Shown: positions 44,201 to 53,046, counted from the first letter of the stretch. The stretch is DNA of 64,000 nucleotides from Neoarius graeffei (GCF_027579695.1 NC_083571.1:49090390-49154389), one strand, 5' to 3'. Notes: generated from the letters alone by a model not told the origin. Made by a program: numbers and translations.

Positions 44201-45791
44201 CTGTTAGGCTGTTGTGCTCCAATCCCGGGTTTCAGCACCACTGTAACAGTTCTATGGAAGGGTGGAGCACAGAGGACGGCAGGACAGAGATCAGGTTTGC
44301 AAAAATATGGCTTTTATTGCCACACTTTTCAGTCTAGCATCCGTGATTTTAACACAGACACACACACAACCGGCATCTGGTTTGGGGAAGAGCTCCTCTA
44401 CTCTCTACTCTCCCTCCTTATATAGGACGCGGTCACTGGGTAGACACACACAAACACAGGTTAATCCACATCAGGTGTAGTGATTCTGCCACTTACCTTC
44501 CCTGACTCCGCCCTCCTGTCACAGACCGGCGCTTGACCACTCCCCCGCTGCCACAAGATGTTATATTAAACTTTGTCTTGTCAACATTTTGGAAACTGTT
44601 TGTGTTCATTGAGACATTGTTTAAAGTGTTACTTTTCAAAGGGGGTGTACTCATTTACGCTGAGCACTGTAGTAAGAGATACCAGGAACTAATTTGGTTC
44701 ATAGAAGTTCCACAACATTAAACATGACTAAACTGAGAACAAGTAGTATTATGTATTCTTTAATAAAATAAACAATTCTTCTGCACACTCTGGTTTGAAA
44801 ATGATCAACTTCAGGGTGGTGACAGCTTTATAAAGCGTTGTAAACTTAGATTTAACTTCATGGTTAACATTAACTTAATATATTATCCCTCTGTTTTGGG
44901 TTTTCTCTCTTTTTCTCTCTCTCTGTCTGCAGATGTGTCATTATCTCTAGCATCCCTGCTGGTGCCTCAGAAAATTACATGTGCAATATGAAGGGTCGTT
45001 TCATGAATATTATCATTCCCAAAGTTTCCCAGTTTCTCACTCTCTGTGAAGTGGAAGTGTATGGGTTTCCAGGTTAAATTTTTATATTCAATTCACAATT
45101 TCATATAAATTTTAAGTCAAAATAAGTTTCACAACAGTTGCTAAATATCAGCATTGCTGACTTTTTCTGTAGTGCCTGTGAATAAGACGGCATTTCTGAG
45201 ATTAAAATTTAACAGCAGTGAGGATCTCACCAACTCTAACGTGAAGGACAAAGTTCTTCAAAAGGTGGGTGTTTGTAAGTATGTACACTCAGTTGTTGGT
45301 TTCTGAGGTGCACACCTTACAACTACAAACATTGGCCATTACTGATTGTAGTTCCTCTCTTGTGCCATACAGTTTGTCACCCCTTCTCTATTAGTAGAAA
45401 GGGACTCGATGTTGGTTGAACTCTTTCTCAATTCAGCAGTGACCCAATTTATTGCTCCTGCTGTGCCTGATACACACATACTGATGCCATGCACACTAAT
45501 CCACCACCATTTTAATGCCACAGCTGTATTGAGAATGGTTCAGCACCCAAAGGATATATTTCATCAGTGGTGGTCCCTTTCCACAGAGTAAATGGGGTCA
45601 GAAAAACAGCCTCTGATGAGCTGAAATCAGTAATTATATACATATGAATTGTATTATGATATGTCCTGTAGATGAAGTATTGCATAGCACATAATCACAA
45701 TTTTTCTCCATAGATGAAATCTGCCAATATCCAATCATCATTATTTCAGGTCAGCTGGACAAAGGAACCAGAACTGGGAAAAGAAACTTAA
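34059..45791 (+). CDS. F-type lectin (fucolectin-like) host gene, five exons, 209 aa
   Basis: Exons 34059-34095, 38326-38608, 44933-45072, 45173-45264 and 45714-45791 total 630 bases; GT/AG borders and phases agree at all four introns. Residues 13-155 form an F-type lectin domain: [41 protein letters not shown] with adjacent cysteines, [11 protein letters not shown] and [10 protein letters not shown] tail of about 50 residues follows ([25 protein letters not shown]). F-type lectins bind fucose in fish innate immunity. The R-x-D-x4-R pair is kept, but a Thr stands where I expect the sugar-contacting His. The MGNSQR start is not a clear signal peptide. Introns are full of transposons. Confidence 0.83.
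34134..34181. repeat. (GATA)n microsatellite at the Tc1 left border
   Basis: About 12 GATA units ending in the TA target of the Tc1 element. Confidence 0.9.
34182..35782 (+). mobile_element. Complete Tc1-like transposon, 1.6 kb, in lectin intron 1
   Basis: The ends GAGTGGTGCTTGAAAGTTTG and, from the right, CAGTGGTGCTTGAACGTTTG start long inverted repeats of over 150 bp. TA dinucleotides flank it at 34180-34181 and 35783-35784. The length is the standard 1.6 kb. It carries one transposase gene on the plus strand, disabled by stops. Confidence 0.9.
34546..35562 (+). pseudogene. Tc1 transposase with two stops and an altered catalytic residue
   Basis: ATG 34546 opens [21 protein letters not shown] paired-like helix-turn-helix region ([20 protein letters not shown]) and GRPTKI linker follow. 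The catalytic core has Asp in LWMDETK and Asp in [10 protein letters not shown], but the third acid (Glu of the usual NPIE) is Lys in LNPIKMLW. In-frame TGA codons lie at 35197-35199 and 35311-35313. The frame otherwise runs to 35562. Any one lesion would abolish activity. Confidence 0.9.
36138..36501 (+). repeat. Full-length SINE (Mermaid-like)
   Basis: TGGCGGCACGGTGGTTAGCG through GATAATGAGATAAGATGAG, with 11-bp duplications AAATCTAAGAC at 36127-36137 and 36502-36512. Confidence 0.9.
36830..37185. mobile_element. MITE with about 50-bp inverted ends and a short ORF
   Basis: TTCAATATGACCCAATTCAA at the left is the reverse complement of TTGAATTGGGTCATATTGAA at the right. The match continues to CATGTGGTGGGCTTTCC with a small indel. 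Superfamily not assigned, because no clear TSD is seen. Confidence 0.7.
36926..37090 (+). CDS. Short basic ORF inside the MITE, function unknown
   Basis: From ATG 36926: [20 protein letters not shown], then [20 protein letters not shown] and a stop at 37088. About 54 residues, very Lys/Arg-rich. I recognise no domain. It could be a captured exon or chance. Confidence 0.25.
   Translation, partial: KMEDASVQMKRERLTTVTESGKKRRYVVKEKKRGTKLINMGGQQAPPQCEQLFI
37186..37654. other. Intron DNA without recognised features
   Basis: Nothing supported. Confidence 0.35.
37655..37899 (-). repeat. SINE, 5'-truncated
   Basis: TATCCATAGCCGCTTTATCC through CCGGAGCACCCGGAGGAAAC on the minus strand of the SINE family. 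It abuts a Tc1 5'-end fragment. Confidence 0.85.
37900..38070 (-). mobile_element. Tc1-like 5'-end fragment
   Basis: AGAGACCTTGGCCTTGGCAA through TTGATTTCAGAAAACCCAAA recurs at 51238-51395, where the rest of the element is attached. Confidence 0.6.
38215..38271. repeat. (GT)n microsatellite before lectin exon 2
   Basis: About 27 GT units ending about 55 bases upstream of the exon 2 acceptor. Confidence 0.9.
38326..38608 (+). CDS. Lectin exon 2 (core of F-type domain)
   Basis: Acceptor CTCTAG at 38325 and donor GTGATT at 38609. It encodes from ANVALSG to NNGNNNPR and includes the WWRVDL and RGDCCPER motifs. A long GT microsatellite lies about 55 bases upstream in the intron. Confidence 0.9.
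38966..39183. repeat. Hairpin made of a Tc1 fragment and its inverted copy
   Basis: AGCCCATATGGTCCAATCCC through CTGAAAAAGTTAATGCTG is answered by CAGCATTAACTTTTTAAGCA through GGATTGGATCATATGGGCT. The arms are about 95 bp with mismatches around TTTCTGTTTTAGC. The sequence belongs to a fish Tc1 family. Confidence 0.7.
39622..39935 (-). repeat. 3' LTR of Gmr1-like Gypsy
   Basis: 314 bp, TGTAACAG to GCCACA in plus-strand reading, with duplication AGATG just outside. Confidence 0.9.
39953..40399 (-). pseudogene. RNase H end of the Gmr1-like Gypsy pol
   Basis: [20 protein letters not shown] has the first catalytic Asp. [20 protein letters not shown] and [12 protein letters not shown] follow. It is one frame off the upstream RT. 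It ends in a G-rich tract just before the LTR. Confidence 0.82.
40371..41834 (-). pseudogene. Reverse transcriptase of the Gmr1-like Gypsy
   Basis: An integrase C-terminal part ([17 protein letters not shown]) leads into the [42 protein letters not shown], and catalytic [11 protein letters not shown] stop at 40932-40934 separates LTPLS from [10 protein letters not shown] in the same frame. The frame shifts near 40390 before the RNase H part. Confidence 0.85.
41936..43370 (-). pseudogene. Zinc knuckle, protease and integrase of the Gmr1-like Gypsy
   Basis: The zinc knuckle [14 protein letters not shown] is followed by protease [12 protein letters not shown]. The integrase has an HHCC finger ([18 protein letters not shown]) and a core with Asp in GMDLVGPL, Asp in LTDQGTSF and Glu in [10 protein letters not shown] stop follows HNWDK where the family has Trp, and a second stop lies near 41869. 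Beyond these the same frame runs on into the RT part. Confidence 0.85.
43318..44196 (-). CDS. Gag of the Gmr1-like Gypsy with a SCAN-like domain
   Basis: About 292 residues from ATG 44196. After a Gln-rich leader, [20 protein letters not shown] opens the capsid N-domain. Then [40 protein letters not shown] and [20 protein letters not shown] form a near-textbook SCAN domain (capsid C-domain, about 43519-43770), which dimerises. The frame ends in a run of ten C; the zinc knuckle continues in the next frame, so either the run changed length or ribosomes shift there. Confidence 0.85.
   Translation of the reverse strand: MESSLFAELVHALATAQQSQHQVLLTLRKEQEQWFEAPVLAQQEDRQAFRHLLASAGSTNAPTVGLSPLTLTKMGLQDDPEAFITLFEQVAETSGWPMEQHAARLLPLLTGEAQLAALQLPADRWLAYADLHRAILQRVGRTPEQQCQRFRALCLEEVGRPFAFGQQLRDTCWQWLRADNRDAEGIIDQVVLEQFIARLPAETVEWVQCHRPASLDQAVELAEDHMVAVPAAGQQTASSLLSSSLSPSPPVSRPRPIPPPRRQRPAPPVPARCTRGALPFLPCVCLSPPPGE
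44242..44555 (-). repeat. 5' LTR of Gmr1-like Gypsy
   Basis: 314 bp, 9 differences from 39622-39935 (about 3%). A TATATAGGA-type box lies in the LTR. Confidence 0.9.
44673..44932. other. Lectin intron 2, right end
   Basis: No element recognised. A CT-rich tract (about 44900-44930) precedes the exon 3 acceptor. Confidence 0.4.
44933..45072 (+). CDS. Lectin exon 3 (end of F-type domain)
   Basis: Acceptor CTGCAG at 44932 after a pyrimidine-rich tract, donor GTTAAA at 45073. It encodes [18 protein letters not shown] through [11 protein letters not shown], completing the beta-jellyroll and its disulfide cysteines. Confidence 0.9.
45173..45264 (+). CDS. Lectin exon 4 (C-terminal tail)
   Basis: Acceptor TTCTGTAG at 45172, donor GTGGGT at 45265. 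It encodes [20 protein letters not shown] and VKDKVLQK, a tail I have seen after fish F-type lectin domains. Its function is unknown to me. Confidence 0.75.
45265..45713. other. Lectin intron 4
   Basis: No supported feature. Parts such as ATTTATTGCTCCTGCTGTGC look repeat-like, but I cannot name the family. Confidence 0.3.
45714..45791 (+). CDS. Lectin exon 5 (C-terminus and stop)
   Basis: Acceptor CTCCATAG at 45713. It encodes [20 protein letters not shown], then LGKET and TAA at 45789-45791. An internal CAG/GTCAGC at 45749 could be an alternative donor. Confidence 0.68.
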   Translation: MKSANIQSSLFQVSWTKEPELGKET

Positions 45792-45859
45792 AGAAGGGTA
45801 AGAAAGATTCAAAGAATTCTACTACTACTGCTACTACTACTAAATAACAAACAACAACA

Positions 45860-45873
45860 ACAACAACAACAAC

Positions 45874-45914
<41 letters not shown>
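45860..45914. repeat. (AAC)n/(AAT)n microsatellite at the Rex3 5' border
   Basis: AAC units followed by about 13 AAT units. A matching AAT run occurs at the 3' border (49268-49293). Confidence 0.85.
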
Positions 45915-45916
<2 letters not shown>

Positions 45917-46359
45917 CTCCTCCTTGAATACCCACCTTAACATGGTGGAGGGGTTTGAGTGCCTCATGGATTCTAGGAGCTATGTTGTCGGGGCATTTGC
46001 TCCTGATAGGATATCCCAAGGCAAACAGGTCCGAGATGAGAGGTCAGACAAAGAGCGGTTCAGAATGACCCTGATGAGAGGAAAAACAGCTATCTGAGTA
46101 CCCTTGCCTGGACCAGGGATACCGGGGCCCCACCCTGGAGCCAGGCCTAGGGGAGGGGCTTGTTGGCAAATGCCTGGTGGCTGGATCTATGTCTGTGGGG
46201 CCTGGCCGGGCCCAGCCCAAATGAGCAACATGGAACCACTCTCCTGTGGACCCACCACCCACAGGAGGTGCCGTAAGGGTCCAGTGCATTGTGGATCGGG
46301 TAGCAGTTAAAGGTAGAGGCCCTGGTGTACTGATCCCCGGCGTACTGATCCCCGGCTGA

Positions 46360-47360
46360 CAAAATTGGCTTTTCGGACATGGAATGTCACCTCTCTGGTG
46401 GGAAAGGAGCCTGAGCTAGTGCGTGAGGTTGAGTGGTGCTGACTAGATATAGTTGGGCTCACCTCAACGTATAGCTTGGGCTCTGGAAACAATTTCCTGG
46501 AGAGGGGTTGGACTCTCTTCTATGCTGGAGTTGCCAAGGGTGAGCAGCGCCGGGCAGGGGTGGGGCTATTGGTAGCCCCCCAGTTCAGCGCACTAACATT
46601 GGAGTTCTCCCCAGTGAATGACAGGGTCGTTTCCCTGTGCCTTTGGGTCGGAAAACAGTCTCTGACTGTCATTTGCGCTTATGTGCCAAATGGTAGTTCA
46701 GAGTACCCGGCCTTCTTAGAGTCCTTGAGTGGAGTGCTAGACAGTGAACCACGAGGGGACTCCACTGTTTTACTGGGGGACTTCAACGCTCATGTAGGCA
46801 GTGACAGTGAGACCTGGAGGAGTGTGAGGAACGGCCTGCCCGATCTGAACCTGAGTGGTGTTCAGTTGTTGGACTTCTGTGCCATGCACGGTTTGGCCAT
46901 AATGAGCACCATGTTCGAGCATAAGGGTGTCCATAAGTGCACATGGCACAAGGACACCCTAGGCCATAGATCGATGATTGACTTTGTAGTTGTTTCATCT
47001 GATCTACGACCGTATATCTTGGACACTCGGGTGAAGAGAGGAGCAGAGCTGTCAACTGATCACTACCTGGTGGTGAGCTGGATCAGATGGTGGGGGAGGA
47101 GGCCAGACAGACCTGGTAGGCCCAAACGTGTAGTGAGGGTATGCTGGGAACGTGTGGTGGAGGCTCCCGTCCTTCAGATCTTCAACTGCCACATCCAGCA
47201 GAGCTTCAACTGCATACCGGGGAGGATGGGGACATTGAGTCTGAGTGGACCGTGTTCCGCACCTCCATTGCTGAGGCAGCTGTGCAGAGCTGCAGCTGCA
47301 AGGTTGTTGGTGCCTGTCGTGGCAGTAATCCCTGAACCTGGTGGTGGACACCTGCAGTAA
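46360..47360 (+). pseudogene. Rex3-like endonuclease region
   Basis: [73 protein letters not shown] and [10 protein letters not shown] give the APE-type endonuclease. One stop falls near 46440, and a frameshift near 47215 ends the open part. Confidence 0.8.
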
Positions 47361-47464
47361 GGAGAGCTGTCAAGCTGAAGAAGGAGTCCTATCAGGCTTG
47401 GTTAGCCTGTGGGTCTCCAGAGGCAGCTGACAGATACTGACAGGCCAAGCGGAACGTAGCTCTG

Positions 47465-49017
47465 GTGGTCACTGAAGCAAAAACTCGGGTGTGGGAGGAG
47501 TTCAGTGAGGCCATGGAAAGTGACTTTTGGTCAGCCTTAAAGAGATTCTGGCAAACCATCCGGCGGCTCAGGAGGGGGAAGCAGTGCTCTGTCCCTACTG
47601 TTTACAGCAAGGATGGAGTGCTGTTGACCTCAACTGGGGACATTGTCAGACAGGAGAAGGAATACTTTGAGGATCTCCTCAATCCCATCTTCATGTTGTC
47701 CAAGGAGGACACAGAGTCTGAGGGTGCTTGGGAGGACTTGCCCATCATAGGGGCTGAGGTTGCCAAGGTGGTTAAAAAACTCCTCAGTGGCTGGGCTCCG
47801 GGGGTGGATGAGATTCGTCCTGAGTTCCTGAAGGCACTGGATGTTGTTGGGGTATCTTGGCTGACACGCCTGTTCAACATTGCATAGAGGTTGGGGACAG
47901 TGCCTCTGGACTGGCAGACTGGGGTGGTGGTCCCCCTTTTTAAAAAGGGGGACCGGAGAGTGTGTTCTAACTATAGAGAGATCACATTTCTCAGCCTCCC
48001 TGGGAAAGCCTATGCTGGGGTGCTGGAGAGGAGAGTCCAGTCGATAGTTGAACCTCGGATTAAGTAGGAACAATGCAGTTTTTGTCCTGGTTGTGGAACA
48101 CTGGACCAGCTCTTAACCCTTGCAAGGGTACTGGAGGGTGCATGGGAGTTTGTCCAACCAGTCTACATGTGTTGTGTGGACCTGCAGAAGGCTTACAACT
48201 GTGTCCCTCATGGTGCCCTGTGGGGGGTGCTTCGGGAGTATGGGGTTCAGGGCCCACTACTGTGGGCCATTCAGACCCTGTATGACCAGAGCAGGAGTTT
48301 GGTTCGCATTGCCGGCAGTAAGTCGGACTCATTCCCGGTGCATGTGGGACTCCGCCAGGGCTAACCTTTGTCACCGGTTCTGTTCATAACTTTTATGGAT
48401 AGATTTTCTCAGCACAGCCAAGGGGGGGGGAGGGTGTCCAGTTTGGTGGCAGCAGGATCACGTCTCTGCTTTTTGTGGATGATGTGGTCCTGTTGGCTTC
48501 ATCAATCTATGACTTACAGCATGCGCTGGGATGGTTTTCAGCCAAGTGCAAAGTGGCTGGGATGAGGATCAGCACCTCCAAGTCCATGGCCATGGTGCTC
48601 AGCCAGGAATGGGTGGAGTGCCTACTCCGGGTCAGGGGGGAGTTGCTACTTAAAGTGGAGGAGTTTAAGTATCTTGGGGTTTTGTTCACGAGTGAGGGTA
48701 AGGGGGAGCGGGAGTTGTACAGACGGATCGGGGCAGCATCAGCAGTGATCCGGATGCTAAACTGGTCTGTTGTGGTAAAGAGAGAGCTGAGCCAAAAGGC
48801 AAAGCTCTCAATTTACTGGTCCATCTATGTTCCCACTCTTACCTATGGTCACGAGCTATGGGTAGTGACCGAAAGAATGAGATCGCAGATACAAGTGGTA
48901 GAAATGAGTTTTCTCTGCAGGGCGGCTGGGCTCTCCCTTAGAGACAGGGTGAGAAGCTTGGTCATTTGGGAGAGACTCAGAGTAGAACTGCTGCTCCTCC
49001 ACATCGAAAGGAGTTAG
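47465..49017 (+). pseudogene. Rex3-like reverse transcriptase region
   Basis: Frame pieces: AKTRVWEEFSEAMESDFWSA through WLTRLFNIA, then TAG at 47885 where Trp is usual; CCVDLQKAYNCVPHGALWGV through GLRQG, then TAA at 48362 where Cys is usual; and, after a frameshift in a G-run near 48425, LFVDDVVLLASS and EEFKYLGVLFTSEG. The catalytic box is FVDD rather than FADD. The C-terminal block continues to about 49010. Confidence 0.82.
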
Positions 49018-49267
49018 TTGGGGTGGTTTGGGCATCTTGTTCGGATGCCCCCTGGATGCCTCCCAAGGGAGGTTTTCTGGGCATGCCCCACCGGGAGGAG
49101 ACCCCAGGGCAGACCCAGGACACGCTGGAGAGATTACATCTCTCAGCTGGCCTAGGAATGCCTTGGTACTCCCCTGGAAGAGCTGGTGGAGGTGGCCGGG
49201 GAGAGGGAAGTCTAGGCTGCTACCCCTGCCACCTGGATCTGGATAAGCAGTAGAAGATGGATGGATG

Positions 49268-49296
49268 AATAATAATAATAATAATAATAATAATAG
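49268..49296. repeat. (AAT)n microsatellite at the Rex3 3' border
   Basis: About nine AAT units directly after GATGGATG. Confidence 0.85.
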
Positions 49297-49680
49297 CATT
49301 ACAATGATAGCTCAAAGCTAGGTGTGTAAACTCCATGCTGAAAGCCGATTGGCAGAAGGCAGATATGTTTTGAAATCCATTCAGACAAATAGCTATATGA
49401 ACTTAATTATGAATATAAATAATCCTGTCATTTTGCTGATTTGTTTACATTCTAAGCAGAAATTATTTTGTCAGATGGTTTGTATAAAGTTTTTATCAAA
49501 TTTATAAAAAGTAAAAATAAAAATGCTCTCTTTCTCAAAATCCACTGAATGTGAATAGAATAAAACAGTTATTCCACTCAATCTCGCTGTACATAGCTTT
49601 TCGCCAACGAGGTACGGTATGTGTATGACTTGATTTCATGGAGTAACTGTTTTATATATATATTTTTTTTTGACTAAACA
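49297..49680. other. Short stretch with a weak inverted repeat
   Basis: ATAAAACAGTTATTCCACTC near 49560 is partly answered by ATGGAGTAACTGTTTTAT near 49640. It may be a small MITE; nothing else is seen. Confidence 0.35.
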
Positions 49681-51395
49681 TTTTTGTTTACCAAAATTTT
49701 TGTAACTCCTAAGTCCCAAATCATGTTCAAGTTTCTGATGGTTTATGCTGAAGAATTCTGAGGTAGTCCTCCTTCTTCATTATTCCATTCACTTTGTGCA
49801 GTGAACCAGTTCCACTGGCAGAAAACAGTCCCAGAGCATGATGATCCTACCACCACCACCAGCTGGTACAGTGTCCCTCTGTACATGGTGGTCATTGTGG
49901 CCAAACAACTCCATCTTTGTCTCATCTGACCATCCAGCTATCCTCCAGAAGGCTTTTTCTTTGTCCATGTGGTCAGCTTCAAACTTTAGTTAAGCTTGAA
50001 GGTGTCAATTTTGGAGCAGGGGGTTATTTCTTGGATAGCAGCCTCTTAGGCTACATCCACATGACAACAGCAATGAGATTTTATTAAAAAAAATATCGCG
50101 TCCACATGGGCAACAGATCAGTAAAATATCAGGTACATATGGCAACACAACGCTTGCTGAAAACGATGCAATACACATGCCACACCTCTACGTGCGCTGT
50201 AAGATGGTCCCATCGGAGACACCAGAACAATAGAAGAAGTAGGACGCATGCACATAAACCCCTTCTTCTACCTGGCGTGAAGTACTCACAGGAACAAACA
50301 CACAGCAACAAGAAGAAGATGGCTGTGACTACGCGAGGAAATCATGCCTTCTGTGTGTACAAATTAGTTTTATTAGTGTGCATAGTTTTATATAACTTAA
50401 TTTTCTTATTGTGTGTGAACATTTTGAAAAGCATTTTTATATAATTTATATAACTTTTTATATTGTGTGTGAACATTTTGAAAAGCAGTCTTATCCAATA
50501 AAAAAAAGAAATTCAAGAAATGGTTCAGTTACTTGTTTATTTAAAAGAAAAGCTGTATACAAAAGTGAATGCAATGCAGTGGTTCATACAAAACAGCGAG
50601 AGTGCTGCTTGTTCTAGTCATGTGGTTGTGACGTCATTGTAAACAAATCTGTTCTACTCATCCAGACGACTTCACAGCGGCGCCATTGCCAGATTTTTCC
50701 ACTCTGGAACCCGTTCTCAAAAAATATCGTTTTGGGGCACCCAAAATGCCGGTGCCATGTGGATGCCAGGCCGAAACGATAAACAATTTTATCAGATTCA
50801 TCTGAATCCGTTGCCGTGTGGACAGGGCCTTAGTCCATGGTGATCTGAACTGTAGACAGTGATCCATCAGCTTCCAGTTCATGACAGGGCTGTGCCATGG
50901 TGGTTCCCAGGTTGTTCCTGACCATCCAAACCAATTTCCTTTCAGCTGAGGGTGACAGTTTGGGTTTTCTTGAAGCAAAGTGCCTTGGCAAAGTGACTAC
51001 ACCTCACAATAACTTGGATACAATTGAACTGATCTTGGAATTTGCAGTTGTTTAGAACTGGCTCCAAGAGACATTCCAGAGTTGTGTATATCTGCAATCC
51101 TCTTTCTCAGATCTGCACTGAGCTCCTTGGACGTTCCCATTTTACTGTGTATTGGTCAATCCAATGAGTGCTGTAAACAAACCCTTTTTATGAAGGTACA
51201 GAGAAGCTACCAGATGTAGTCAATCTTGATCACTAACAGGAAGTTAAGAGACCTTAGCCTTGGCAAGATGAGAGACATTTTGGAAGTTTCAGCTCCTCTG
51301 AGTTAATAATCTAAGTGAGCGTATGTAAATTTTTGACCTTGTATGTATAATTTTGACCCTGTGTTGATTTCAGAAAACCCAAAGAAAATTAAAAC
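49681..51395 (-). mobile_element. Tc1-like element, degraded, split by a Harbinger MITE
   Basis: On the minus strand, blocks such as WSDETKMELFGHND and RIIMLWDCF (49743-49940) and the N-terminal helix region (51090-51170) match a fish Tc1 family. It ends at AACCCAAAGAAAATTAAAAC. The frame is broken in many places. A MITE occupies 50049-50829, and a SINE fragment follows at 51397. Confidence 0.68.
50049..50829. mobile_element. PIF/Harbinger-type MITE, 781 bp
   Basis: GGCTACATCCACATGAC at the left and, from the right, GGCCCTGTCCACACGGC are imperfect inverted ends. TTA flanks both (50046-50048 and 50830-50832). The Tc1 sequence rejoins as GCAGCCTCTTAGTCCATGG when it is removed. Confidence 0.72.
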
Positions 51396-51396
51396 T

Positions 51397-51560
51397 GTGA
51401 GTGTGAATGGTTGTCTGTGTCTATGTGTCAGCCCTGTGATGACCTGGTGACTTGTCCAGGGTGTACCCCGCCTTTCGCCCGTAGTCAGCTGGGATAGGCT
51501 CCAGCTTGCCTGCAACCCTGTAGAACAGGATAAAGCAGCTAGAGATAATGAGATGAGATG
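51397..51560 (+). repeat. SINE 3' fragment
   Basis: GTGAGTGTGAATGGTTGTCT through GATAATGAGATGAGATGAG. Confidence 0.85.
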
Positions 51561-51561
51561 A

Positions 51562-52895
51562 GTTCTATTTTGGTTTCATCTGACCATATGATATTCTCTC
51601 AGTCCTCTTCTGAATCATCCAAGTGCTCTCTAGCAAACTTCATACGGGCCTGGACATGTACTGGCTTAAGCAGGGGGACACGTCTGGCACTGCAGGATTT
51701 GAGTCCCTGGCAGCGTAGTGTGTTACTGATGGTAACCTTTGTTACTTTGGTCCCAGCTCTCTGCAGGTCATTCACTAGGTCCCTCCGTGTGGTTCTGGGA
51801 TTTTTGCTCACCGTTCTTGTGATTATTTTGACCTCACGGGGTGAGATCTTGCGTGGAGCCCCAGATCAAGGGAGATTATCAGTGGTCTTGTATGTCTTCC
51901 ATTTTTCTAATAATTGCTCCCACAGTTGATTTCTTCACACCAAGCTGCTTACCTATTGCAGATTCAGTCTTCCCAGCCTGGTGCAGGTCTACAATTTTGT
52001 TTCTGGTGTCCTTTGACAGCAATTTGGTCTTGGCCATAGTGGAGTTTGGAGTGTGACTGTTTGAGGTTGTGGACAGGTGTCTTTTATACTGATAACGAGT
52101 TCAAACAGGTGCCATTAATACAGGTAACGAGTGGAGGACAGAGGAGCCTCTTAAAGAAGTTGTTACAGGTCTGTGAGAGCCAGAAATCTTGCTTGTTTGT
52201 AGGTGACCAAATACTTATTTTACCAAGGAATTTACCAATTAATTCATTAAAAATCCTACAATGTGATTTCCTGGATTCTTCCCCCCCCCCATTCTGTCTC
52301 TCATAGTTGAAGTGTACCTATGATGAAAATTACAGGCCTTTCTCATCTTGTTAAGTGGGAAAACTTGCACAATTGGTGGCTGACTAAATCAAATCAAATC
52401 AAATCAAATCAAGTTTATTTGTACAGCGCTTTTAACAATAAACATTGTCGCAAAGCAGCTTTACAGAATTTGAGCGACTTAAAACATGAGCTAATTTTAT
52501 CCCTAATCTATCCCCAATGAGCAAGCCTGTGGCGACGGTGGCAAGGAAAAACTCCCTCAGACGACATGAGGAAGAAACCTCGAGAGGAACCAGACTCAAA
52601 AGGGAACCCATCCTCATTTGGGCAACAACAGACAGCCTGACTATAATATTAACAGTTTTAACAGGTATAACCCTCAACTGTCCTCATGGGGCCGTCCTTC
52701 ACAGGAGTGGGGCGATAAAACTCCGACCAGACACAGGGCACCAGGATGGATCAAGCAGGTCCGAGGGGCAGAAGAGGCCAGCATCTCAATCCCAGGATCA
52801 ACATGTAACTCAGAGGGACAGATGGGGGGGGGGGGGGGGGGGAGAGAAAGAAAACACGTTGTTAGGTATGCCCTAAAAATGACAAGTATTAAATC

Positions 52896-52961
<66 letters not shown>

Positions 52962-52975
52962 CTTTTTTGCCCCAC

Positions 52976-52977
<2 letters not shown>
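51562..52977 (-). mobile_element. Tc1-like 5' half, split by another repeat
   Basis: The minus-strand reading gives [20 protein letters not shown] (near 52035), then [20 protein letters not shown] and [17 protein letters not shown] before truncation at about 51562. The 5' end motif GGTGGCTGACTAAAT (to 52390) is continued by ACTTTTTTGCCCCACTGTG at 52959. Only the DNA-binding half of the transposase remains. Confidence 0.72.
52390..52957. repeat. Widespread fish repeat inside the Tc1 end
   Basis: (CAAAT)n, then AAGTTTATTTGTACAGCGCT, TGGCGACGGTGGCAAGGAAA and GAGGAAGAAACCTCGAGAGG are blocks I know as a common, unclassified teleost interspersed repeat. A poly-G run lies at 52827-52842 and an AT run at 52906-52956. 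Confidence 0.6.

Positions 52978-53046
<69 letters not shown>
52906..53046. repeat. Two long (AT)n microsatellites
   Basis: About 25 AT units at 52906-52956 and 26 at 52984-53034, followed by GAGAGA. Tyr/Ile ORFs here are artefacts. Confidence 0.9.

Larger units (their letters stand above)
39622..44555 (-). mobile_element. Gypsy LTR retrotransposon, Gmr1-like, 4.9 kb, in lectin intron 2
   Basis: Two 314-bp LTRs (39622-39935 and 44242-44555; TGTAACAG...CTGCCACA) differ at nine positions by my count. AGATG duplications flank them. A primer-binding-like TGGTGCTGAAACCCGGGA lies beside the right LTR on the minus strand. Gene order on the minus strand is gag, protease, integrase, reverse transcriptase, RNase H. 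Integrase before RT is unusual for Gypsy and is the mark of Gmr1-type elements. Confidence 0.9.
39330..44671 (+). mobile_element. Tc1-like 3' remnant, split by the Gypsy element
   Basis: [12 protein letters not shown] and the 3' UTR motif GTACTCATTTTTGCTCCACC lie before 39622, and GGGGGTGTACTCATTTACGC with TGAGCACTGTA after 44555. The two halves rejoin at the 5-bp duplication AGATG. Only the 3' part of the transposon exists. Confidence 0.65.
45915..49262 (+). mobile_element. Rex3-like LINE (RTE group), near full length, broken
   Basis: The 5' GCTCCTCCTTGAATACCCAC region, the endonuclease and RT reading blocks, and a 3' tail GATGGATGGATG fit the fish Rex3 family. TGGCAGACTGGGGTGGTGGT at 47914 matches, as I remember it, a primer published for Rex3. 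AAT microsatellite lies on both sides, so the copy probably entered an AAT array. Confidence 0.78.
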
